Below, one piece after another: positions 32,740 to 43,570 of a stretch of DNA of 52,484 nt. The notes under the pieces were generated by a model. That model had not been told where the DNA came from, searched no databases, and saw only the letters and a program-made list of their open reading frames with translations. Every line of letters begins with the position of its first letter. The first letter of the stretch is position 1. Made by a program: the position numbers and the translations under genes. Source of the stretch: Bremia lactucae (taxonomy: Eukaryota; Oomycota; Peronosporomycetes; Peronosporales; Peronosporaceae); assembly GCF_004359215.1 (NCBI RefSeq), contig NC_090610.1, positions 3,724,048-3,776,531 on the forward strand, in the 5' to 3' direction.

Positions 32740-35560
32740 CATGCCACTCATTTTAAAGTTTCCTGGGATACTTGGGTCATAAGGTCTTAACGTACTCTTT
32801 GAGGTCCAAGTCCATGCGACAGCGTAAAACCACTTTCGCTCAATATATCGTGAAGAAGTCGATTCTTCAATCTTCTGGCTTGTTTTAGCCCGTTAGTTTC
32901 TTCACAAGTCGAAGTGCAAGTCCCTTATCTTTGTCCACGCCAAAGTCCTTAAAAGCGCTATCAGATACCCTCATACCCCATACCCCATACCCTGCGGAAT
33001 ACGGAGGTAATTTTTCGTGACAATTTCCTTTTCTGCCTTCAGTACGCGTTTGGGATATCTTAAAGCTTAGCCGGAACTCTAAAACGACGTGCAAAGACAA
33101 AGGAGACCTTGGCAGTACATAGTTTCATAACCGCTGCAAACTTGAGTTTATAATCAACACCGAAAAGCTGTTCGTTGCCGCGGGTTGCTAGCCTGGCAAC
33201 AAATGCTTTAACGGAATCGTCGGCGTCGGTCTAGGCTCCTGGGCGGTACAGCCACACTCCATACCCCAATTTGTGTCAAACGATCGAGGTCTTCCTTAAT
33301 CCCTACCTCCCACGTGTCTTTTTGACCGCTGTGCGTGGCATGCCAATAATTTTCGGGTCCGGTTCCCGACCTCGGCGCGAGCTTGTTGGTCGTGTTCTTG
33401 GACCGCTGTTTCTCCAACACTTGAGTGGTGAGTTGCAGGCAAATGTCATGCTCCACTCCTATTCATAATGGTGCGGTAGATTTTCTCTGCCTTACATTGC
33501 TCGCTTGGTTCCTTGGTTCACATATCTGCGCGCGATGCCAAACTCTTTACAAAATAAATGCAGCGCCTGGTACTCGCTTCTTCCTTTCATTCTAAGGAAA
33601 CAAATTTTGTAATTAGATTTCTTTTCAAAGTGAGCCATAAAATGCTTGAATATCTGATCTGAGACGTGCTTGGTCTTAGCCAAACAAATCTACATTAATT
33701 GGTAAGAGATTAACTATTTACCGGTTTCCAAGACAATCTGTTGGTGTCATTAACCCATTCAGATCGAAGCAGATTATCCCCCTAATAACGTCAATTCGCG
33801 AGTTGTCTTCTATATTTTTGCGCGATTGAATGTTTTAGTCTGCATGACTTGCGCGCAAGCTAGACATTTATCACGCTTCACATCAGTGAGAACAATCCTA
33901 AAAGCAAAAACCTAAGCAATACGCAAAATTTTGTAGTAGCTTATAAGTCACAAACGTCGGCGAAATGCATCAATTTTCGTTGCGCTGCACGTATTTTGCC
34001 ACCTTTGCTTCGCCAACATAAACATTAGATCGTTGCCAATACTCGTTGTGCGATCGCATCCTAGTGTACGCACAACAAAAACATTGTTCGAGATCTCAAC
34101 ATCTAAGACAGCAGGTCGCCATGTATACCGGCAATCACACGTTAATGTTCCTTTGGCCTCAGGTAGGCGGTTTGTATAATCAAGTGGCAACTACTGCTTG
34201 ATGACATGTACATTAAAAAAGTTTCTATTTCTCACAGATCACAGCGCAAGCCTTAGGAAACCACAGAACGCTTTAAGACGTACCGCACCACATTAATGGT
34301 TGACAACTATAAAACGCAGTAACTTTTTGAGTCGACAAGTCTTCCTCTGACTTTGAAATCGAAGCAGCTCCGCTACACCTGGTAGCACTCGTGGTCAATT
34401 TACTCCGAAAACTTTAAGATTATCCTCTATGAGGATGAAACATAATCGAAACCATTCAGAGGCTAAATGCTTAGCGTTTTGAAACTTAGAAATACTAAAA
34501 CAGAATTTGTTCAGTCGGCAGATGTTAATTTTGTGTTGCCTTTCAAGGGACAAGCACTGAAGAAAGTCGATAGGTGTTAGACAGCGGCTCAAGTCGCCAT
34601 CTCGTAAACGACGCTGACTTAATAGAGAACGCGGAACATTTCATAGCAGTTGTGCCGCCGCTGATGGAGGAGCACTGCGTATCATAAAGCGTGGTATTGT
34701 ACTGTTAAGTATAACTTTTTTAAGAAGGCTGTCAAGATGCGGCTGCTCAATGTAGTTTTTGCCAAACATTTGGAGAGGAATATTGTTTCCAACGCGTCAT
34801 TTTGGTCGCAAAGGTGTGCAGCAGCCTCTGCATAGCATGTTCTAGTGTCGGCTTCTCCTGCCACCAACCTTCAACCTTCCTGTTGTAGTAGCGCTCGGTC
34901 AGGTGGTGACCGAGGATTTTGACCTTTATGTCTTCACTCCACGATAAAACGCATGCCCTTTCTGCAAACTGTATCTGTCGAACAAATTGCTTGCCTTGGA
35001 ATAGAAAAAACCGCTTTTTCATTCTTAAATACAATTTTGTACCGTCAAAATGACGAATCTCTAGCTTCCGTTGGCGAATATCCGGGACACGTGCAAGCAG
35101 ACGCTCGGGGTCAAACTGTTGCAAGAAAGCTGGATGGTACACTTGTGGCGACTGAAAACGCTGGAGTAGCGTAGGCTGCGGCGCCTGAGCCATGTCATCG
35201 TTGGCAGCCGCATCATCGATTCGACGCTGGTGCGCGCTTAAGTTGTGTTTGGTAAGGCTGGCAACACACGCCTACGTGGTACTGCGTCAAAAGCCTCTCG
35301 GATCATGAGCCTGTTCCGCCGACGCAATGATTCGAAGGCGTTGGCCCCGTGGCCACGTACACTTCTCGCGACCCCTTAATCCGCTTCATGCGTTTGTTAA
35401 GGCTTATGAGAAGTTCCAAGAGCTTCTCTCGCGTATCTCTGGGTCTGTCTTGACCTTTTCGTTCTCTCCTTGGGCGTCATCTCTTTCGTGACCGGCATCT
35501 GCCCTTGGTTGCTGTCGATTTCGTCAGCAGCAGCCTGGCTCGTAATCTTTTGATTTTCAG
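32740..35560 (-). mobile_element. copia relic C (gag, integrase, RT; internal inversion)
   Basis: Minus strand, right to left: gag N-terminus (35250-35560), gag core (34747-35193: RQRKLEIRHFDGTKLY, QFVRQIQFAERACVLSW, EKPTLEHAMQRLLHTF), pre-integrase and integrase (33490-34000: KTKHVSDQIFKHFMAHF), and reverse transcriptase (32780-33250: RLATRGNEQLFGVDYKLKFA, then a YGLKQAGRLW-type remnant and GFTLS). Heavily mutated. A segment with zinc knuckle and protease between gag and integrase is inverted (see next entry). A 7-bp repeat (ACCCCAT, three copies) interrupts the RT at about 32972-32994. Confidence 0.8.
34370..34715 (+). pseudogene. inverted copia knuckle and protease segment
   Basis: On the plus strand, opposite to its flanks: VLDSGSSRHLVNDADLIE at 34575-34628, preceded by TAG where Trp is expected, and followed in the next frame by AAADGGALRIIKRG, parallel to ASDGGTLKITKQG in the copia at 985-6156. 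A degenerate CCHC-like stretch precedes it near 34370-34420. Confidence 0.75.
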
Positions 35561-36639
35561 AGGATTAAGAAGAAAGCTGAAGTGTAGTTAGAAATAAACT
35601 TTACTTAATGCGTGGCTGTGCAAACTCACAACCGACCATGATAACCCTCAAACCTATGCAAATTCGGAGTGGACGATCCCTGTTTCAAGCAGTGATTCAT
35701 TTTAACCAATTGACATGATGCCTTATTGGCAGAGCACTACCTGCTCTGCAAACTTTGAATCGTGGAACAATGGCTAATGGTCTTGACGCGTCCCCGTGTG
35801 TTATGCGACCAAAATGTCGGTCGCGTGCATCGCGAACCGAAAGAAGTGACCTTCTTGGCATTTAGCAACGCGCTGTCACTTGTGGCACCTCGCAGCAGTC
35901 AGCACCAATAAGCGCAGCTGTCGAGTTGGCATCCGAGACTCCGTGCTATAATTCTTGGGTCGTGCTTGTAAACGTGAGCCACGACGCTTTCTTCATGTTC
36001 TTGCTCCTCCTGAGTGCGTTTGTTTCCTTTCACCTCGAGTCTTGTGTGCAGTACATGTCCACGACTTCTTATTCTTCTTTCCGTTTCGACTCTGTTTCAC
36101 CTGGGCATGTCGACACCGTACGATCTGCGTGGCCCTCGAACTCAAGTACTCTCTGCGTTGGCTGATTTGTGTAATATGTATGATTTGACGTCCTCCATGT
36201 GCTGCGTTAGCACAGCCTTTTTCTTTTTTTTTTGCAAAAATATTTTGTTGCTCTTGATTTCGTCGCTGCGCCCAGTGATAACGCCGCCTTAAAAGCTCCT
36301 CGCCAGCGAGTTCCTGCGCGGGTCGCGGTAAACACAACCAGCAGACCCAAATACCTCCAGAGGTTAAAGGCTACAAATTTACCGCATATCACAAATAACA
36401 GGAGCACCCTGCGTTTGTAATTGGGATAGTTCCATTTCATTTGTGCGATGTACACCAAATCAAAGAAGGCAGTCGTCTTGCAAATATCATCGAGCGAGCC
36501 AATTTAAGCACCGCCCGGTATCTTCGCCGCTTTATCCTTGGATTTTGGCGCTAAATAGGCGACATTAATTAGACTTGTAATTCACGAAGTTCATATATTT
36601 GACGCCGCCAATACAGCCGATCGGCGAGTGAGCACCAGT
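35561..36639. other. no confident gene
   Basis: Open frames of 60-115 codons on both strands (for example MSTPYDLRGPRTQVLSAL near 36106) have no recognisable family. A T-run lies at 36220-36234. Could include remnants of the copia relic C 5' LTR, which I could not delimit. Confidence 0.3.
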
Positions 36640-37772
36640 GTCCTTATATATGCGGCTTCACATTCTTGATTTGTTTTCTTTCAGCGCACGACACACTCGT
36701 ACACCTTACACCGCGTCATATGCCGAATGACCCAGACGCTGATAAAAGTGTTACATTGATCCACTCTGCATGTCCTTGGCCGACTCGCCCGATGTTTCGT
36801 GAGTTGGTATCGATATCAGAGCGTCACTTGGAGAACTCAAACTTGTGTTAGGTCAAATGCCTTCACCTAGAGAACATATAATCCGTAAATATGTCAAATA
36901 CAACTTAATCCGTCATTGAGCCTAGCAATTTTGCGCTTCGTGCCATTATTTAAAAGTCAAATTCCTTGCGCTTGAGCTTGCCATACAAAAAATATTGCGC
37001 AAGAGCTGGCGCGAGGTAGACCTCAGTCATGACGTCCTGCGTTGCCCTTCTGCTACCTCAGTGAGTACCAGTCACCAACACATGATATCTTGACTGATCC
37101 ACCATCAACCAGATGGCACTAATGGTTGCATGTGTTTGCGTTTTGTAAAAAGGGGTACGGGGCGTTGACCAGGTGGCGACAGGATCCATTGTCCAGAATT
37201 CATTCGGCGCCATCACGATCAGTGTTTTTTTACCAATCGCTAGTGTATAGACCACCTTAGCATGCCGCGAATTCTTCAAGCTAGTGTCTCGACAATTGCG
37301 AGCACAATATAACCATCGACGGCCTCCGTTGTAATGACCGTTTTATTGCTTCGACAATCAGCCTTGACGACCTCTGCCTTTCCACATCCGTACAGGCCGC
37401 TCCAGTGCATCTTGATGAATTCTGAGTCTAAAATCGTAAGCCTATCCATTGCAGGACGCGGCAGTTAGCGAATTTGCAAGTTTAACCAGTTTAGAGCGTC
37501 TAGATGTAATTTGCCCGCGAAGCCAGCGCCGAGCATTGAGCTGATCGTGCCGCTGTCAACAGCGCATCGCATACGCACGTCTTCGGCAATCATCGCCTAA
37601 GGCGGCTCTGTCTTCTTCATGCGTTTTCTACATCGCTCAGCATCGTGAGCTCCTTTTTAGCGCATTAATGTCCGCGGTCCTTTCGTGAGCGTGAGGAGGG
37701 ATACAGCCCTATCGTGACTGGATGTCGGCGGTGCTTTTGTCGTTTTCTTTACTCTGATCATGGGCTCATAAC
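36640..37772 (-). mobile_element. copia relic D (5' part)
   Basis: Minus strand: primer site GTTATGAGCCC at 37762-37772, gag segment SSMLGAGFAGKLH near 37530, a protease-like stretch near 37180 (EFWTMDPVATWS), and the pre-integrase motif QRLGHSAYDAV near 36740. Order fits the 5' half of a copia element. RT and LTRs are not seen. Confidence 0.65.
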
Positions 37773-37858
37773 ACGTTGGTAGTAATCGTGCTAGGGTCAG
37801 AAAAGAAGGCTGTAGCGCTGAAATTTTAAGCGCCTACTAGCGCACCGCAAAAACCGTG

Positions 37859-38082
37859 TCTTATAACGATTGGCTGGGTTGAATTAAACTGAAACCAACC
37901 AATCAATAAAAGTAACGTTTTATTGCATCCATATTACCGAATTTGGAAGTGTTAGAACTATTAAGGACAAAACTAATAAAGATAATACTTTTGAACTTTT
38001 ATAATTAATTTCCTCTCACGGAAAAAACATTTATTATTCCTCTTATAGGAATTAAATTTATGTAACGAGACACCCCATTACA
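37859..38082 (-). repeat. gypsy LTR fragment
   Basis: Parallels the second half of the LTR at 39384 (GATTGG...GGGTTGA, then the AT-rich tail) and ends TGTAACGAGACACCCCATTACA. Confidence 0.7.
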
Positions 38083-38104
38083 ATTCTAAGCTTTGGTCAG
38101 CTAA

Positions 38105-39888
38105 TGCAACGAGGCAACTTTCGCTAGTAATGCTTCAGTACTAGCCGGCCTTTACTGATAACAGTGAAGGCGAGGTGCCTCCAAATATTTCACGTACACG
38201 ACGTGCTTTGGAAGGTTTGTAGTTGCTTAGCTTGACTTAGCAACTGAAGTCGATACTAAGAAGTGTAGTATAAAGAAAAGTAGAAGTGTATCAATAGAAT
38301 TAAGCTCCTCCGTATTGCATTTTTTTATAACTGAGTTGATTCATCAACTTCGCTATGTTGCTCACCCTAGCCATCTTGGCAAAGCGACTCAAAACTCGCC
38401 GGTCTCTATAATCAAGCCGCGAGTTTTCATATTCGCGCGTTTAGGTGTGGATTTTAACCTTAAATCAACCTGTGAATAGAACTGTCCCATTGCTGCTACG
38501 ATATTACTATGCACGGAAATATTATAATAATTAAATTTAATTATTTAAAGACAATATTTTAATTCTACTTTATAGTTTCTCTAAAAGGAAATATTATTAA
38601 TGTAACGGCAACCCCGTTACAGCTTTGGCTGCAGAAATCAACTTGGATGGACAAGACGGCAAGACATTTTACGCAATAGCAACAAATAATAGCGGCATCA
38701 CTTTTGCCTTGTCTCTTCTCGACAGGCGTTTCATTTTTCTTAAATGTTGCTTTCGAAAGAGAGCATCCTTGTTTCGACCCACTAAACTTATTTAAGTCGT
38801 CAAACTTCGACGCTGCTTATGCTTGTGCACAGCCTTCGGTAACTAAGTCCACGTTTCTAACTTGAAGAGCGAGGTTTCTCGCTCGATAGGTTCTGGACCT
38901 CTGTTTTTTGTCGACTATGTGGATTTTCGATTTTCAGCATTAGAGTGGACGGAACCCTGTTTCAGTCTGAAGTCCTCCTGTCCCGCTTTACAGATCGCTT
39001 GATCTAGCGTCTCTATTTCGAGCCGGAGCAGGTGAGTCTTGATGGTACCATCCGCAAGACACCTTGATGAACACAGTAACCTGTGGTTGTTCTTCATGGG
39101 CTTACTAACGATACAGCTCAAGAGGTATCCTGTGTGCTGGACAAAAGCGTGAAGGTCGCGCTCACCTCTTTTAAATACAGGAGCGCTGCTGCAGCCCTGA
39201 ATTCGGCATGTCACTGGTGTAACGTTTGCCTGAGCCGGATTTTATAGACCTCATTTGACTAAAACACACATGGGTCGTGAAACTTGAGCTTCAAGGCTCA
39301 AGATTTGGCACGTCCAGCCAAGTTGGACATACCAAACTTTGGAGCGTGCGTAGCCGTCGATCGAGCCACAACGTGCTACCAGGTGTAACGGGGCATCTTT
39401 CGCTAGAATTGATAACAGTACTAACAAACCTGAAATTATATCAGTGATGGTGGGGTGTGTCGATACTTCACGTACACTGACGTGCAGGAGAAGGTTTTAA
39501 GTCTTAGTTACTATAGGTCAATATTATAGACTTTAGTAAAAAGAAAAAGTAAAACTGTATTAATATATTCAAGCTCCCACGTAACGATCGTCTTATCTAC
39601 TAACTTTAATAACTTATTATTAAGCTAAGTATTGCGACTTCTTGACAAACCGCTCATTCGTGCGTCTTTTCAGCGATTGGTGGGGTTGATTTGAACTGAA
39701 ATCAACTAAGCAATAAAACTGTTGATTTGTTGCTACAATATTACCAGATACGGGAAACTTGTAAAATTCTAAGTAAAAATCCATAAATAATAATAACCAA
39801 ATACTCTTTATTATTTTCTTCTTATGGGAAATAATATTTATTATGCCTCTTGCAGGAAATAATATTTACGAAGTCGGACACCAGGCAT
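38105..39888 (-). mobile_element. gypsy deletion derivative (LTR - gag scrap - LTR)
   Basis: Two diverged LTRs (38105-38621 ending ACCCCGTTACA; 39384 to about 39888 starting TGTAACGGGGCA) enclose about 760 bp containing a gag scrap (38915-39214; GTIKTHLLRLEIETLDQAI matches gypsy B gag) and the primer site GTGCTACCAGG at 39373-39383. No pol remains. LTR divergence indicates an old insertion. Confidence 0.75.
38915..39214 (-). pseudogene. gypsy gag scrap
   Basis: A 99-codon frame whose middle (DGTIKTHLLRLEIETLDQAI) matches DGSVKTHLFRFELESFD in gypsy B. Confidence 0.6.
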
Positions 39889-40275
39889 AAGCGACATTAA
39901 AAACCACAAAAATTGAAATTTATCGATTGGCCACGTGCTACATAAGAACCAATGCGGAAATGGTTGTAATCAACATGTCTACTCAAGCTAAATCAGGACG
40001 ACGAACGCCAACCAATGCAAATTCGTCGTAAGAGGCGAATAAATTATATTGATGCGGCCCGGCCCGACTTAAGAAAATAAAGCTCATCAATGAGCTGTTC
40101 GAACTACGTGCACTGTACCTTTCTGCCATCGAAAGTGTCCTCCAATTGTTACCCTTCTGTGTTTTACCCCTCTCACTTTACTTTTATCTTCGTCACTTTG
40201 GATCCAACTCCGATATGTATATCAAAAAATCAAACGCACCACTTCTTCACACATCCAAGCTACAGATACTCAACC
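39889..40275. other. spacer, no gene seen
   Basis: 3' flank of the following minus-strand gene; no coding signal on either strand that I would defend. Confidence 0.4.
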
Positions 40276-42093
40276 TTACACAGACCGCGCAACAACAGTC
40301 ACTTGCTCCTGTAATTTCGTCTCCATTTGCGCGTACGCAGACTCCGCGGCTTCTTGATCTTTCATAAGTTTTCGCTGCCATTTCTCAATGCCTTCAATCT
40401 TTTGAATCACGAGCCGCTGCATCAATATAAGGACATTCTCTGCCGCGTGCAAATTGCGCATCCCTTCGATCGAGAGCGCACTGTGCGGATCGTAATGCGT
40501 TCGTGAACGCCGAGCAAAGTCCGTCACGGGCTGTGGAAACTTGGGCGGTCGAACGTGTGTTAATTGTAACGCAAACGCCTCGTACTTGCGCCGTGCCTCG
40601 GGTTGAATCACACGACACGCTTGCTCAATCAACTGGCCTGCTTCGACAGCCAAGGGGTACGAATTCATTGCAAATTCGCGGATACTTCCCGAATAATCCG
40701 GCGAAACAACCGCCGCAAGTGCCACACGTAGCAAATGCAACGCCTTCCGATACAATTCCTCCACGCGGTCGGCTTGCTTTTTTACACTTGCGACAGCCTT
40801 GATTTCACTCGAGAAACTCGCAATTCGGGCGTGTAAATCCAGCGCTGCGGGCATGTCAACCGTCTGGAATAAATTATTCAAAATATCTTCCTTTTCTCGT
40901 TCGAGCATGACTAATTCTTCCTGTGCATCCTCCCACCCTGCACTCAGTCTCATAGTTAGCATCGGTCCGCTGCATTCACTATTGCTAAACTCCGTCTGTG
41001 CTTCTTCCAAACCAGTATGTCCACTAAAGACCGTGCTGCTACTATTCATAAAGGTATTCCCAGAGGCTCCGTGGACATTACTGACATTGACAATAGCCGT
41101 GCCATTACGCGTAATCGTGCCCAGTGCCGTCGCTGAGATGGCCGTACTCTGTCGCTCGAGCCGCAAGAGCTGTTCATCCACCACCACCGATTCGCTGAGT
41201 TTTTCACATAATTTCGAACGGAGCTTGGCCATCTTGGCAGCTTTATTTATTGTAAAAACGCGACGAAATCCACCACGCTCTTGCTTCTCGAGTTTATCCA
41301 GCAATTCTTTCTGCGCATGAATCATCTGAGCCGAGCTTTTCTTGGCTTGACGCAATTCGTGTTTGACCTGCTTCACACTCGCGGCATCGCCAGCCCCCGC
41401 AAAGTCCATTTGTGATGCGCGCACGATTCGCTCAATCTCCTGATTCACTTGCTCATACTTGTGCAACAGACGACGGTCTAACACGACGTCGCTTGAGAGC
41501 GTCGGGGGCAGCGACGAACGCATTTGACTATCCGTTTCAGCGCGTGGACGGCCGCCAACGTGCGCGCTTGCGACGCGACTAGAGCCTCGCGGCTCACTCT
41601 CGGGTCGGAGGTACGTGCTAAATGAAGCCGCGAGAGTATTTAAATTGTCGTCACGACGATGCAGGTGGACAGCTGTCGAGTTCGACACGTCGGCTGCTCC
41701 AACGGACTTTATGGCGCCGCCTATGCTACTACGGGGATCGGAAGAGCTCGAGGTTGAGCTGGAGACTTGGTTATGGGCCTTGCGGCCACTCACACTGCTG
41801 TCTTCGCTCCCGAGCCACGTGCCCATTGGTGTCGCAGAATAACTGTCGCTAACTCGAAAAGTACAAACAGGGTACCTGCTCAACTGTCTTCTTGTGAGCT
41901 TAGCTGACGTGCTTGTTGTGGAAAACAGAATGCAGCCACGGAAGGGCCAAGCGTGTAATGCTGGGGTAAGTATACACCTCGCTTGCGAAACTCTTGGAGG
42001 TTGTATACGCAAAAACCTGACGTTCTTCATGGATTTTCCTGAGAGAGGCAAGAATTTTATACTTGAACATTTACAAAAAGTCGGATAATTCAA
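40276..42093 (-). CDS. coiled-coil protein of unknown function
   Basis: A 605-codon uninterrupted minus frame. Residues about 90-190 are Ser-rich and probably disordered. Residues about 210-330 and 380-450 are charged helices with coiled-coil character (NQEIERIVRASQMDFAG, KQVKHELRQAKKSSAQM, EELVMLEREKEDILNNLF). The C-terminal third is Ala/Leu-rich helical and ends with another helix pair (ENVLILMQRLVIQKIEGIEK). No catalytic motif or membrane segment seen. Two starts are possible: 42093, giving an Arg-rich, hydroxylated N-terminus that could be a mitochondrial presequence (GCILFSTTSTSAKLTRRQ), or 41826 (MGTWLGSEDSS), which begins the cleaner protein-like sequence. I do not recognise a family. 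Confidence 0.7.
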   Translation of the reverse strand: MNYPTFCKCSSIKFLPLSGKSMKNVRFLRIQPPRVSQARCILTPALHAWPFRGCILFSTTSTSAKLTRRQLSRYPVCTFRVSDSYSATPMGTWLGSEDSSVSGRKAHNQVSSSTSSSSDPRSSIGGAIKSVGAADVSNSTAVHLHRRDDNLNTLAASFSTYLRPESEPRGSSRVASAHVGGRPRAETDSQMRSSLPPTLSSDVVLDRRLLHKYEQVNQEIERIVRASQMDFAGAGDAASVKQVKHELRQAKKSSAQMIHAQKELLDKLEKQERGGFRRVFTINKAAKMAKLRSKLCEKLSESVVVDEQLLRLERQSTAISATALGTITRNGTAIVNVSNVHGASGNTFMNSSSTVFSGHTGLEEAQTEFSNSECSGPMLTMRLSAGWEDAQEELVMLEREKEDILNNLFQTVDMPAALDLHARIASFSSEIKAVASVKKQADRVEELYRKALHLLRVALAAVVSPDYSGSIREFAMNSYPLAVEAGQLIEQACRVIQPEARRKYEAFALQLTHVRPPKFPQPVTDFARRSRTHYDPHSALSIEGMRNLHAAENVLILMQRLVIQKIEGIEKWQRKLMKDQEAAESAYAQMETKLQEQVTVVARSV

Positions 42094-42118
42094 TGTATAC
42101 TTTTAACGCCCGTCTTCA

Positions 42119-42205
42119 TTCGATGTAAAAACCTGTGGCTTTAAATCGCTAAATGGCGCCTTTCGATGTAAAAACCTTTTGGCTTTCACTCGCCATATAT
42201 CGCCT
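42119..42205. repeat. imperfect tandem repeat, two units of 43-44 bp
   Basis: Units at 42119-42161 and 42162-42205, both opening TTCGATGTAAAAACC and closing CGCCT, located just upstream of the 605-codon gene. Confidence 0.85.
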
Positions 42206-42401
42206 GCTGGCGGCGGGCTGTCGATTATGGAGCTGAGCCGCTTTTGGCTCACTCAGAAAAAGGGACAAGGAAGGGCGCAAAACAGAGGTTGGCGCTGCTT
42301 CAAGACTGTACTTATCATCGAAGGTTTCGATTACGACCTTCCAAAGTGCTATTCTTAGATTGAAATCGAGCTATTTTATCCACGCCACTGGAAAGTAACC
42401 C

Positions 42402-42602
42402 TTAGAATTTTACTTCCTGCCGCTGCCCATCAACGTACGGTCTCTGCTCTGTAGTTCCAACGCCATGAAAGCAACTAAAATGTTGTCCCGCTGCATGCTT
42501 CAAACTGTCCGATCGTCCGAATCTGCAGACAAAACATTTGATGCCACCCATGAAGAAATGTTTTTTTATGATGAGCTCTCTTATCCTAAAAGTGACATGC
42601 AT
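42402..42602 (-). pseudogene. possible C2H2 zinc-finger scrap
   Basis: A 66-codon frame with KCFVCRFGRSDSLKHAAGQH, close to a C2H2 finger (CX2C, Phe, Leu, HX4H) but with a shortened spacer, and a following TTEQRPYV that resembles a finger linker. No second finger in frame. It may be a relic or a coincidence. Confidence 0.3.
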
Positions 42603-43570
42603 TAGTATGATAACGTCCGAAATTACCTCGAATTCTTCATAATACTCCGAATTCTATTCGGTGCGCCCGCTACAGCGAGTAAAGCCGACATTACGCTCCA
42701 AAAATCTTTTTTTAGAGGTATAGAGACATGTGAAGTACGGTCACATTAAATATATTCAGTGTGAGTAATTTTTATTGCCGATGGAGAAAAAGTGCGAGTC
42801 TATTCATTTTTTGTATTCGAATATAAAGCCTGACGATGTTAGAACAATTTCAATAGAAGCACATGTATTCCAGGGAAAGTATATTAAATCAAAGTACTTA
42901 AGAGCAGGAAGTGTTTTTCAATGTTCGATTTATCCTCAAGATAAAAAATACCTCTGCGTTGCGTTTTTAGTGATTGCACTTGCTTGTTTGTTGAGCCCTT
43001 CGTAGTTCTCATTAGGTCCTTTTCCAAATTATCTGCTAGATTATTAAAACAGTTCATGGATACAATTGCTAGATAATTGATGAAGGATCAATAAATTTAG
43101 ATTTAAGCAAATGCATCCATCCGAGAGGTCACCGCTCATCTACGACGTCCTCGTGATATAGCGCAGGAGAGAATGGAATAGTGATGAGTAGTTCGTTTAC
43201 AATTATTCATTTTCTAGCCTCAAACAAGGCTTTTGCAAGCTCAAAAGCATTTAGCTGTGACTCGTAAATGCTGCTATTTGTACCAAAACTTTCACAAGAT
43301 CTTTTTCAAATGACATAAAAAGCGAGACGCATTCTAGAAATTCATAGTTTGCGCTCATACTATTAAAGTAATATTCAAAACCATCTCTTTGTAAGCTATA
43401 TAAAATTGTGATGCACACTCACAATACCATGACCTAGCGATACTCGTTCATTTCATTAGAGCCTCGCGCTTTGCTTGAAGTGGTTCGAGCACACCTCCAA
43501 CACCACATGTCGCGAAGCATTACACGAAATTTTGATCGTACGTGGAAGTCAAACCGTTTCTTATTGTAGG
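42603..43570. other. spacer, no gene seen
   Basis: AT-rich. A plus frame at 42775-43005 (76 codons, hydrophobic C-terminus CVAFLVIALACLL) has no recognised content. Confidence 0.35.

Noticed and set aside
32885..33100. 71-codon minus frame
   Set aside because: A mosaic of copia RT residues in the wrong frame plus an expanded ACCCCAT repeat, not a gene.
40799..41320. 173-codon plus-strand frame
   Set aside because: Antisense to the 605-codon gene; Ser/Leu-rich shadow composition.
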